From Methanothrix sp. (GTDB taxonomy: Archaea > Halobacteriota > Methanosarcinia > Methanotrichales > Methanotrichaceae), in assembly GCA_011620785.1 (NCBI GenBank), contig WOYM01000098.1:1-7145 (forward strand): a DNA stretch of 7,145 nucleotides. Direction: 5' to 3'. Numbering within the stretch: position 1 is the stretch's first letter; the number at the start of each line of letters is the position of its first letter. Of this stretch, positions 1 through 6,115 are shown piece by piece. Under the pieces are notes generated by a model. That model was not told where the DNA came from and ran no database searches. It worked only from the letters and a program-made list of their open reading frames with translations. The position numbers were made by a program, and so were the translations under genes.

Positions 1-64
1 ACTCGACTTGCAGGTTAACGAGAGATGTAGGGAGTAAGTCATCGCTGATCAGGTTGTATAGCAT
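1..64 (-). CDS. 5' end of an unknown leftward gene, cut by window edge
   Basis: A reading frame on the minus strand stays open from an ATG at 64-62 to the window edge and encodes about 21 residues beginning MLYNLISDDLLPTS. A Shine-Dalgarno-like GAGGAG lies about six bases ahead of this ATG (plus positions 71-76), which is why I choose it. An in-frame ATG at 100-98 would add 12 residues (MKRSYLEREEFC) but has no ribosome site. Too little is present to recognise a family. The AT-rich DNA to its right could carry its promoter, making it divergent from the binding-protein gene at 323. The frame is short, so it could be open by chance; the ribosome site is the main support. Confidence 0.35.
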   Translation of the reverse strand, partial: MLYNLISDDLLPTSLVNLQVE

Positions 65-134
65 ACAAAACTCCTCACGCTCTAAATAGCTCCGCTTCAT
101 TGAAATAGTTTGTGGTCTTTTTAGCGAAAAATGA

Positions 135-160
135 CTAATTTAAGAAAATTTAAGGAAACT
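135..160 (-). promoter_or_regulatory. Candidate promoter for the leftward gene
   Basis: On the minus strand this stretch reads CCTTAAATTTTCTTAAATTA, two tandem TATA-like CTTAAAT elements upstream of the gene starting at 64. A third, CTTAAATAG at plus 227-235, closely resembles the CTTAAATAC ahead of the FecCD gene. Any of the three could be the archaeal TATA box. The region is generally AT-rich, so chance matches are likely. Confidence 0.3.
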
Positions 161-167
161 ATAATTC

Positions 168-199
168 AATTGATTGAGCAAATTTGACTGCAATCAATT
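168..199. repeat. Perfect 9-bp inverted repeat, possible operator
   Basis: AATTGATTG at 168-176 and CAATCAATT at 191-199 are exact reverse complements separated by 14 bases. They lie in the AT-rich gap between the leftward gene at 1-64 and the rightward binding-protein gene at 323. The position and two-armed form suit a dimeric regulator, but I recognise no known operator. An AT-rich hairpin of this size can arise by chance. Confidence 0.45.
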
Positions 200-240
200 A
201 TTCTTTACAGTGGACTCGATCAAATACTATTTAAGCCGAT

Positions 241-258
241 ATTGAATTCAATTATACT
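241..258 (+). promoter_or_regulatory. Candidate promoter of the binding-protein gene, with 12-bp palindrome
   Basis: ATTGAATTCAAT at 241-252 is a perfect 12-base palindrome. It directly abuts the TATA-like string AATTATACT (250-258). A TATA box here would put transcription start near 280, leaving a leader of about 40 bases before the ATG at 323. A repressor on the palindrome would overlap the promoter. This is an inference from position and base pattern only; the rest of 65-322 shows no gene. Confidence 0.35.
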
Positions 259-322
259 TGAAAAAAGACAAAATAAATTAATCAGATGAGATCAATCAGA
301 AATATATGAATGGGGTTACCGA

Positions 323-1360
323 ATGAGAGCAATCGCTTTATTGACCATAATCGCTGTTATCCTTGTTCCAGCATTGGCAGCGGAGGAGATGATCGCCATC
401 ACCGACGAAGAGGGCAGGAATGTGACTGTGCCTTTCAATCCAAGCAGCATCATATGCCTCTCCCCAGGAGCGGCAGAGGTGATCTATGCTCTGGGAGAAT
501 CAGATCGGATAATTGCCGTTACCGACGACTGCGATATGCCCCCTGCACTGCTGGAAAAAGAGAGCATCGGGAAGTCCAGTCGAAATGCGGACCTGGAGAG
601 GATAATCGAGCTGAATCCCGATCTGGTGATTGCCAAGACGGGAGGCCTCTTCCCTGAGGAGGACGAGCAAAAGCTGACAGACTATGGAATTCCTGTGCTC
701 AGATACCGCCTTTTGCACATCAACGCCCTGATTCCGATGATCGAGGACCTGGGCCGGATCCTGGGTGAGGAGGAAGATGCTCGGGATATGGCCAATGACA
801 TCTCCGGATACTATGATTCCATCCTGGATCGAACGGGGACGATGCTCGATGAGGATCGACCTTCAGTCTATTTCATGTCCATGGGCCACTTTGATTGGAC
901 GGGCAACCGAGATTCGACGGGACATGTCAGGTTAGCAGAGGCAGGGGGCAGAAATATAGCAGCCGACCTGCAAACCAAGGTGCCTCATGTCGATATGGAA
1001 TGGGTTATCGAGGAAGATCCAGAGGTGATAATCTACTCCATGACCTCTGAGCAGTACGATGGCACAACACCAACCATCGAAGAGATGGAGGCCAAGCGAA
1101 TGGAGATAATCTCCCTGCCTGGTTTTGATAGCATCGATGCAGTCAAGACGGGACGGGTCTATATCACTGACATTAAGATGTCCAGCGGCCTGTCCGAGCT
1201 GGCTGCTATGCTCTATTATGCCAAGTGGCTGCATCCCGATCTATTCCAGGATATCGATCCGAGAGCTGTTCACGGAGAATTGCTGCAGAAATACTTAGAC
1301 ATGGATATCGAGGGCATATACCAGGTCTATCCCGATGCGCCAGTAAAATCGGAAGGGTGA
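323..1360 (+). CDS. ABC transporter substrate-binding protein, iron-siderophore/cobalamin type
   Basis: This 345-residue protein is a periplasmic-binding-protein type 2 (FecB/BtuF) family member that should capture a ferric chelate or corrinoid outside the cell for a FecCD-type transporter. Residues 1-20 form a signal peptide: MRA, a hydrophobic run, then ALAA as a likely cleavage site. The N-lobe follows, with the family's NVTVPFNPSSIICLSPGAAEVIYALG stretch (about 33-58) and NPDLVIAKTGG (98-108). The C-lobe carries DPEVIIYS (232-239) and the NVxxGRVY-like AVKTGRVYI (273-281). Length is normal. The ATG at 323 is chosen because it gives the signal peptide; its ribosome site is weak (GGGGTT). 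There is no lipobox cysteine and no C-terminal membrane anchor, which is unusual for an archaeal binding protein. It converges on a leftward block containing its likely permease at 4658-5719. Ligand cannot be told from sequence. Confidence 0.9.
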   Translation: MRAIALLTIIAVILVPALAAEEMIAITDEEGRNVTVPFNPSSIICLSPGAAEVIYALGESDRIIAVTDDCDMPPALLEKESIGKSSRNADLERIIELNPDLVIAKTGGLFPEEDEQKLTDYGIPVLRYRLLHINALIPMIEDLGRILGEEEDARDMANDISGYYDSILDRTGTMLDEDRPSVYFMSMGHFDWTGNRDSTGHVRLAEAGGRNIAADLQTKVPHVDMEWVIEEDPEVIIYSMTSEQYDGTTPTIEEMEAKRMEIISLPGFDSIDAVKTGRVYITDIKMSSGLSELAAMLYYAKWLHPDLFQDIDPRAVHGELLQKYLDMDIEGIYQVYPDAPVKSEG

Positions 1361-1387
1361 TCTATTCCAAAGCTCCTTCCTCCAATT

Positions 1388-1465
1388 TCAGAACAGATAC
1401 AGAAATAATGGCACTCCCATGAAGGCGGTCATCGTATCCACCGGCAAAATGACCGGAGCAAGGCT
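1388..1465 (-). pseudogene. C-terminal remnant of a second FecCD-type permease
   Basis: On the minus strand, the frame ending at the TGA at 1390-1388 reads LAPVILPVDTMTAFMGVPLF then LYLF and stop. The intact permease at 4658-5719 ends LAPVILPVGIMTSFLGVPFF then VYLF, so about 19 of 24 residues agree. The DNA matches less well (17 of 24 bases over the first eight codons), so this is a diverged paralogue and not a copy of that gene. Upstream of about 1462 the similarity stops abruptly and the sequence becomes the ABC-2 permease fragment in another frame. The remnant therefore lacks over 90 percent of its gene and has no start. Its membrane protein function is lost. Confidence 0.8.
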
Positions 1466-1827
1466 ACAGCGATAAATACGAAGGAGCTCATTAAACCCCT
1501 CACCACTCCAATCATCGCCTTTCCCATGAGCATGGAGGGCAGTCCGATTGGGGCCATGAGACATTCATCAAAGCTCTTGTAGTAGAGACGATCGACGTTG
1601 AGCCTCGTGCTTGCGCCGTTGAAGCTGGTGCTCATGGCGGTGAGAGCGATGATTCCCGGTATCACGAACTCGAGATAGCTTGTTCCATTGAGATTTATGC
1701 TTCGCCCCAGTCCCCAGCCAAATGCCACCAGATAAAGCAGTGGGCTCATCAAAGTGGTGATGAGGTATCTGGACCAGTGGCGCTTCAGGGTCACAAGGTC
1801 CGCCCAAAGTATGTTATAAGCATCCAT
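1429..1827 (-). pseudogene. Truncated ABC-2 type transporter permease (N-terminal half)
   Basis: The 132-residue frame begins as an ABC-2/DrrB-type membrane subunit: a cytoplasmic start (MDAYNILWADLVTLKRHWSR), a first membrane segment (about 22-40), then the hallmark region YLEFVIPGIIALTAMSTSFN (51-70), and a third hydrophobic segment (about 110-124). Full family members run about 250 residues with six membrane segments, so roughly half is missing. The last residues, RSFCRWIR, are not ABC-2-like; they are the FecCD remnant read in the wrong frame, which places the break near 1455-1465. The ATG at 1827 follows the stop of the ATPase gene by one base, and GGAG in the ATPase's final codons acts as its ribosome site. 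The pair should be translationally coupled. Without the second half an exporter is unlikely to work. Confidence 0.8.
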
Positions 1828-1828
1828 A

Positions 1829-2680
1829 TTAACTCTCCATGACCTTCTGACCGGTCAGTTCAACAAAGACATCCTCCAGGTTCGACTCTCGCATGGCCAG
1901 CTTATTAGTTCCCGGCAATCCCTGAACGAACTGGGCAGCGAGCGATCTATCGGGAAAATATCTATACTGCGTGCCGTTTCCATTAGTCTGCATCTCGACT
2001 GCTATCATTCCCAGCTTCTGGCGGAGACTCAAAGGAGACCCAATGGCAATCATCTTTCCTTTATGAAGGATGCCCACTCTTTCGCATAAGGCCTCAGCCT
2101 CCTCGATATAGTGGGTGGTTAAGAAGACCGTTGTACCATCTGAGTTCATTTTTCGAATGAGATCCCAGACCTTTCGACGGGTTTGTGCATCCAATCCCAC
2201 CGTCGGCTCGTCCAGAAATAGCAGCTTCGGCCTGTGGATAAGAGCCCTGGCGATCATGGCTCTCCTCTTCATGCCACCTGAGACATCATCTATGAGATAG
2301 TCTGCGTGCTCGGACAGCTCCACATAATCGAGCAGTTCAGATATCCTTTTCGTTCTCTGTGCTTTGGGCAGATGATGAAGCCTTGCATGAAGCTCCAGGT
2401 TCTCGGCGATTGTCAGGTCTTTGTTCAGGCTCAAGTGCTGCTGAACTATGCCGAACTCCAGCTTTACCTTGGATAAGTCCCTGACCACATCAGAGCCGTC
2501 GATGAGCGCTCTCCCGGAGGTGGGCTTTGTAAGCGTGGTGAGAATTCGGATTGTAGTAGTCTTTCCGGCACCATTCGGCCCCAGAAATCCGAAGAGCTCT
2601 CCGGGATCAACCTGAAGGCTTTGGATATCAACTACCCTTTTTCCGGAGTACTCCTTAATTAGATTCGATATTTCTATCAT
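1829..2680 (-). CDS. ABC-2 exporter ATP-binding protein, DrrA-type
   Basis: This 283-residue protein is a complete ABC ATPase that would drive an ABC-2 exporter from the cytoplasmic face. Walker A is GPNGAGKT (34-41), the Q-loop is near Q80-Q81, the signature is VSGGM (133-137), Walker B is LLFLDEPT (153-160) and the switch histidine is H190 in TTHY. The C-terminal extension, with ESNLEDVFVELTG (265-277), is typical of the DrrA/daunorubicin-resistance class. I start it at ATG 2680 (MIEISNLIKEY), since the frame's further 22 upstream residues overlap the previous gene and look non-coding. A GTG four codons upstream (2692) is an alternative. It begins 22 bases after the chelatase stop and is followed one base later by its truncated permease partner. 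Substrate is unknown. The ATPase looks intact, but its membrane half is broken, so it may be stranded. Confidence 0.9.
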   Translation of the reverse strand: MIEISNLIKEYSGKRVVDIQSLQVDPGELFGFLGPNGAGKTTTIRILTTLTKPTSGRALIDGSDVVRDLSKVKLEFGIVQQHLSLNKDLTIAENLELHARLHHLPKAQRTKRISELLDYVELSEHADYLIDDVSGGMKRRAMIARALIHRPKLLFLDEPTVGLDAQTRRKVWDLIRKMNSDGTTVFLTTHYIEEAEALCERVGILHKGKMIAIGSPLSLRQKLGMIAVEMQTNGNGTQYRYFPDRSLAAQFVQGLPGTNKLAMRESNLEDVFVELTGQKVMES

Positions 2681-2702
2681 CCCAATCACAACGCCCAAAA
2701 GA

Positions 2703-4664
2703 TCAAGTGTTGGCCTCGAGGAGCAGCTTCTGCTCTCCATCCACAATGCTGTAAAGCGCCTCGGAGCTCAAGCCTGATATCGGATAATATTTTCCGCCGG
2801 TCATCTCTGCGATCTCCCGGCAGTAGCCGAGCCTCATCTCCATGAATGATGAATCCACCACCTCGGTATCTATGACAATGGTGTGGACTCCGAGCTGCTT
2901 TGTCCTTTCTGAGATCTCCATCTTGTCCCTTTTCTGGTAGGAGTCCATAAGCAAGGAGAGGACGGCTCCCTTGGCGCTCTCCATCCTCTGCATGGCACCC
3001 ATTGAGCCACTGCCATCTACCACAAAGAGCGGAATGGCCGACGTCTTTCGCACCCGCTCCTTCTCTCGAATGTCCTCGCTCTTCACTTTAATGGCATTGG
3101 GTCCTGATCTGGCCTTTTGATATGGAGCTGCAGCACGAATGGTGGCATCGATGGCGATATCCTTTCCCTCTTTAGGCATCCTTTGTCTCAGGTACCTTCC
3201 GGAGTTTTGCAGTGCAAGGGTGTTTATCCTCCTGCCACTGGTTTTTCTGCGAAAAAACTTGTCCCTCTTTCGAGGCATATTGATCTGCCGCACATCTATT
3301 GGCGCTCCGATCTCGAAGATTTGCTCTTGCGGTGATGCTGCCTGAGCCTGATTAGAGTCCTCCTGTTGATCGGGGTTTTCGGGCTGTTGCTCCTGTTTTT
3401 TCTGCTGGGGAGGCTGCTTTGGCTGCTGCTCTTGTTGCTGTTGCTTTTGTTGCTGCTGGTCTTGCTGCTGCTTTTCCATGGACTTTTCCAGCTTATCTTT
3501 GTTAAGGATCGGCGGCTCAAAGGGCCTGCTCCTCATCCTGTGAGCCAGCGCCAGCTCCATGGCCTTCTTTACATCCTCCTGGTTCGCCTCCGTCCTTCCT
3601 TCAAAAGCAGCTATCGTCTTGGCCGTTCTGGAGATCACTATCTCTGCCCTGTGGGTCTTAACCCCCAGGTCGATGCAGGTAGAGGCTATGGTTCTCAGAA
3701 GATCATCGCTCATAGTCACCCTGCCAAGGATCTCCCTGGCAGCAGAGATCTTCCCCTTCAGATCATCCTGAAGAGCCTGCTGCTCTTTTGAGAAGCCCTC
3801 CGGGTCGGCATCAAACCGTTCCGCCGTCATGGCAATCAGCATTCTCTGATCTATATCCTCGATGCCGACAACATTTACCTGCAGCCCGAATCTGTCCAGC
3901 AGCTGCGGTCTTAGCTCTCCCTCCTCGGGATTCATGGTGCCTACAAGGATAAACTTAGACGGATGGGCAACGGACACGCCTTCGCGTTCCACGACGTTCA
4001 CTCCCATGGCTGCTGAGTCCAGCAGCACGTCTGCCACATGATCGTCCAGAAGATTCACCTCGTCGATGTACAGTATACCCCTGTTGGCAGCAGCCAAAAT
4101 TCCTGGCTCCAGGGCCCGGATTCCCTCTTTGATTGCCCTCTCTACATTCAACGATCCCACAACCCGATCCTCTGTTGCACCCAGGGGAAGGTCGATCACC
4201 GGGGTCTTGCGTGAAGCTTCCTTAATCTGGCCTCTCTGACTCCTATCAAAGCAAAGGTCGCACATATCCTCCGCATTTCTGGGATTGCAGTTGAAAGGGC
4301 AGTCCTCTGCCACTACAATATCCTCAAGGAGGTCAGCCAGGGCTCGCACAGCGGTTGATTTAGCGGTTCCTTTATCACCTTCAAAAACGGTAGTGGCCAG
4401 AGGAGTCGAGCTGGACTGAGGAACATACCCCAGGCGTTTGGCAAGATCTGTTCTGCTCACAGTATCGATATCTCTGCCGTCTATCAGAATGCTTCCTTTG
4501 GGCTTGAGTATCATATCTATGCACTTGATCAGGGTAGTCTTGCCCGAGCCGTTTGGGCCGACCAGCCCCAACACTTCTGAATCCTCGATCACCAGATTGA
4601 GGCCGTCCAGGATCATGGAGCCATTGTAGCCGAATGTCAGGCTCTTTATAGTGATATTTACCAA
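2703..4664 (-). CDS. Chimera: FecE-type ATPase N-terminus fused to ChlI-ChlD-like Mg/Co-chelatase, VWA domain shortened
   Basis: The 653-residue frame has three parts. Residues 1-94 are the start of a FecE/BtuD-type ABC ATPase with Walker A GPNGSGKT (36-43) and Q-loop YVPQ (80-83), but no signature, Walker B or switch histidine. From about 95 it is a ChlI-like AAA+ domain that lacks its first ~45 residues: Walker A GDKGTAKS (96-103), cysteines 122, 126, 135 and 138, Walker B ILYIDEVNLL (197-206), GTMNPEEGELRPQLLDRFG (242-260). A Q/K/P-rich linker (399-435) leads to a ChlD-like VWA domain with MIDAS DGSGS (550-554). The VWA then jumps from QKRDK (577-581) to GVHTIVIDTE (592-601), omitting some 70-90 residues including the usual TPL and SDG segments. 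It starts at TTG, overlapping the FecCD stop by 7 bases. The usual CobN/ChlH partner is absent. The frame is certain; function as a chelatase motor is doubtful. It could instead be an assembly artefact. Confidence 0.85.
   Translation of the reverse strand: MVNITIKSLTFGYNGSMILDGLNLVIEDSEVLGLVGPNGSGKTTLIKCIDMILKPKGSILIDGRDIDTVSRTDLAKRLGYVPQSSSTPLATTVFEGDKGTAKSTAVRALADLLEDIVVAEDCPFNCNPRNAEDMCDLCFDRSQRGQIKEASRKTPVIDLPLGATEDRVVGSLNVERAIKEGIRALEPGILAAANRGILYIDEVNLLDDHVADVLLDSAAMGVNVVEREGVSVAHPSKFILVGTMNPEEGELRPQLLDRFGLQVNVVGIEDIDQRMLIAMTAERFDADPEGFSKEQQALQDDLKGKISAAREILGRVTMSDDLLRTIASTCIDLGVKTHRAEIVISRTAKTIAAFEGRTEANQEDVKKAMELALAHRMRSRPFEPPILNKDKLEKSMEKQQQDQQQQKQQQQEQQPKQPPQQKKQEQQPENPDQQEDSNQAQAASPQEQIFEIGAPIDVRQINMPRKRDKFFRRKTSGRRINTLALQNSGRYLRQRMPKEGKDIAIDATIRAAAPYQKARSGPNAIKVKSEDIREKERVRKTSAIPLFVVDGSGSMGAMQRMESAKGAVLSLLMDSYQKRDKMEISERTKQLGVHTIVIDTEVVDSSFMEMRLGYCREIAEMTGGKYYPISGLSSEALYSIVDGEQKLLLEANT
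3360..3470 (-). repeat. CAG/CAA-rich low-complexity tract (glutamine linker)
   Basis: Within the chelatase frame this stretch codes residues 399-435, almost entirely Gln with some Lys, Pro and Glu (runs such as QQQDQQQQKQQQQEQQ). It sits where ChlD proteins carry a flexible acidic/proline-rich linker between the AAA+ and VWA parts. On the plus strand it reads as CTG/TTG runs, giving a spurious leucine-rich frame. Such tracts are prone to length change. Confidence 0.8.
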
Positions 4665-5719
4665 AACACCTTCCTCCTTTTCATGAAGAGATAAACGAAG
4701 AACGGGACTCCCAGGAATGACGTCATTATGCCCACAGGAAGTATTACCGGTGCGAGGATCGTCCTGGCAAGGGTGTCTGCACCCAAAAGAAGCAAAGCGC
4801 CCACCAGGGCTGAGCCCGGCAGAAGAAACCGGTGATCTCCTCCAATGACCATCCTGGTGATATGAGGAGCCACCAATCCCACAAAGCCGATGGTTCCAGT
4901 AAAGCAGATTATGCTGGCAGTTATGAGCGAGACCAGCACCATGCTGATAACGCGTGTCCTCTCGACGTTAACGCCCAGGCTCTTGGCAGTCTCGTCACCT
5001 GCCCCCATGGCATTGATGTCCCATGACTTGATGATCAGATAAGGTAGACAGACTGCCAGAATTGCTGAAATTATTCCGGCCTTTTCCCAGGAGGATTTGC
5101 CCAGGGAGCCCATCATCCAAAAAACGACCTCCTGCACATGTTCTGCATGTCCAACATACTGCAGAAACGATGTCATGGCACTGAACAGGTACATGATGGC
5201 GATTCCTGCCAGGATCAGAGTCTCAGGAGTTATGCCTTTGTACTTGGCAAGGCCGTAAACGGTGAAGGATGCGATCAATGTGAAGATGAAAGCATTGCCG
5301 ATTACCAGGTACTCTCCTCCCACAAATCCGGCGCCGAGCACTATGGCCAGGGCTGCACCGAAGCCGGCTGCTGAAGATACGCCCAGGGTGAATTCGCTGG
5401 CCAGTGGATTCTTCAAGATGCCCTGCATGGCTGCGCCTGCGATCGCCAATCCCATGCCTGACAGTATGCCCATGAGGATCCGATCGAGGCGGAGGCCCCA
5501 GACGATGGTGTTTGCATATGACGTTGATTCAAAGTAGTCGGGAAGAAACCTGGCCATGATGGCAACATAGACCTCCTTAATGCTGAGACTTGCAGAACCG
5601 AGGGTGACGGCCATGCTCGCCAGCAATGCGGTCCCCAGCAGCAGTATCAGGAAGAAGAGCGCCCTCTTGCCCATATAGCTCTGGTATTCGCCCATCACCT
5701 CAGTCTTTGATAGAGACAT
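4658..5719 (-). CDS. FecCD/BtuC-type ABC transporter permease
   Basis: This 353-residue membrane protein forms the channel of an iron-siderophore or cobalamin importer. It is full length. A first membrane segment lies at about 20-41; the family signature GAAMQGILKNPLASEFTLGVSSAAGFGAALA spans 95-125; VERTRVISM (252-260) is followed by FTGTIGFVGLVAPHITRMVIGGDHR (273-297), the region that docks the ATPase; the protein ends LGVPFFVYLFMKRR. Hydrophobicity suggests about ten segments. The ATG at 5719 has GGAGG three bases ahead; a second ATG at codon 9, after GAGGTG, is possible. It is first in the leftward block, with its own promoter at 5822-5836. The downstream ATPase that should pair with it is reduced to its first 94 residues, so no complete partner exists in the window. 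The binding protein at 323-1360 is the likely third component. Confidence 0.93.
   Translation of the reverse strand: MSLSKTEVMGEYQSYMGKRALFFLILLLGTALLASMAVTLGSASLSIKEVYVAIMARFLPDYFESTSYANTIVWGLRLDRILMGILSGMGLAIAGAAMQGILKNPLASEFTLGVSSAAGFGAALAIVLGAGFVGGEYLVIGNAFIFTLIASFTVYGLAKYKGITPETLILAGIAIMYLFSAMTSFLQYVGHAEHVQEVVFWMMGSLGKSSWEKAGIISAILAVCLPYLIIKSWDINAMGAGDETAKSLGVNVERTRVISMVLVSLITASIICFTGTIGFVGLVAPHITRMVIGGDHRFLLPGSALVGALLLLGADTLARTILAPVILPVGIMTSFLGVPFFVYLFMKRRKVFW
4673..4677 (-). promoter_or_regulatory. Ribosome binding site fixing the TTG start at 4664
   Basis: GGAGG on the minus strand lies eight bases ahead of TTG at 4664-4662, inside the last codons of the FecCD gene. No ATG or GTG in frame is nearby, and the ABC ATPase similarity starts right at this codon (VNITIKSLTFGY). 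A 7-base overlap (TTGGTAA) with the FecCD stop implies coupled translation. Confidence 0.7.
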
Positions 5720-5804
5720 AGGCCTCCAGAACGATGCCCAAGCAGATCAAAACCCAGAATTTGTTATCTATCATGCCATTCTTCCATAGTAAACAAAATT
5801 TGAT

Positions 5805-5829
5805 TTAATACAAATTAGATTGTATTTAA
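5805..5829. repeat. Inverted repeat overlapping the FecCD TATA box
   Basis: TTAATACAA (5805-5813) and TTGTATTTA (5820-5828) pair at eight of nine positions around a six-base spacer. The right arm covers the TATA box and the left arm reaches toward the predicted start site, so a bound dimer would block transcription. A metal- or corrinoid-responsive repressor is plausible given the genes, but the motif matches no operator I know. Confidence 0.45.
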
Positions 5830-5836
5830 GCGTTTC
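5822..5836 (-). promoter_or_regulatory. Archaeal promoter of the FecCD-led block
   Basis: On the minus strand GAAACG (BRE-like) is followed directly by CTTAAATAC, a good archaeal TATA box. Transcription would start near 5800, giving a leader of about 80 bases before the ATG at 5719. The rest of 5720-5885 is AT-rich and shows no gene. Confidence 0.55.
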
Positions 5837-5885
5837 GGGAAATTTCGAAAACTTAACCGACTCGAAACCACAACTGCTTCTGTAC

Positions 5886-6114
5886 ATGATAATCAGGTTG
5901 ATAGTAATCGTTGACAGCAGGGTTTACGCCGAATTATTAATGATTTGGGCGCATCGCTGCTGGTTACGCTGAACGGGATGCGGCTGCTGAAGAACGGCCA
6001 CTGGCGGCAGATCCAAATATCTGTGCATGCATAAACTCCTTCGATGTCCTGATCGCCGGAATCGCCGAGGCGAACGAGGCTGAGGCACTGATCGCAATAA
6101 AGAGCAGAGGGTAA
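5886..6114 (+). pseudogene. Scrambled gene remnants in three frames, possibly PIN-like
   Basis: Coding-looking sequence moves between frames with no single open gene. An ATG at 5886 starts MIIRLIVIVDSRVYAELL, which resembles the beta-strand and first aspartate of a PIN domain. A shift by one base continues NDLGASLLVTLNGMRLLKNG until a TAA at about 6032. In the third frame, open from 5944 to the TAA at 6112-6114, the last part reads NSFDVLIAGIAEANEAEALI, similar to the C-terminal aspartate helix of PIN/VapC ribonucleases. The join ends one base before the ATG of the next gene, so the two may once have formed an operon. Good codon use argues for a recent breakdown. The PIN assignment is weak; an unrelated gene with two frameshifts or a deletion is equally possible. 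Confidence 0.4.
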
Positions 6115-6115
6115 A

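Noticed and set aside
54..68. TTGTAT-AGC-ATACAA inverted repeat
   Set aside because: Arms are only six bases, the site is AT-rich and overlaps the proposed start codon of the edge gene; too weak to call a regulatory hairpin.
310..657. Alternative plus-strand frame over the start of the binding-protein gene
   Set aside because: It overlaps a clear signal-peptide protein and its product is rich in Arg, Cys and His with no family character.
1361..1387. Bidirectional terminator between convergent genes
   Set aside because: The gap is 27 bases with no hairpin and no long T-run on either strand.
3366..3791. Long plus-strand frame with a leucine-rich, membrane-like run
   Set aside because: It is the antisense of the CAG/CAA-rich linker and the AAA+ domain; the leucines come from CTG/TTG repeats.
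5720..5885. Riboswitch or leader RNA ahead of the uptake block
   Set aside because: The leader is about 80 AT-rich bases with no recognisable conserved riboswitch core.
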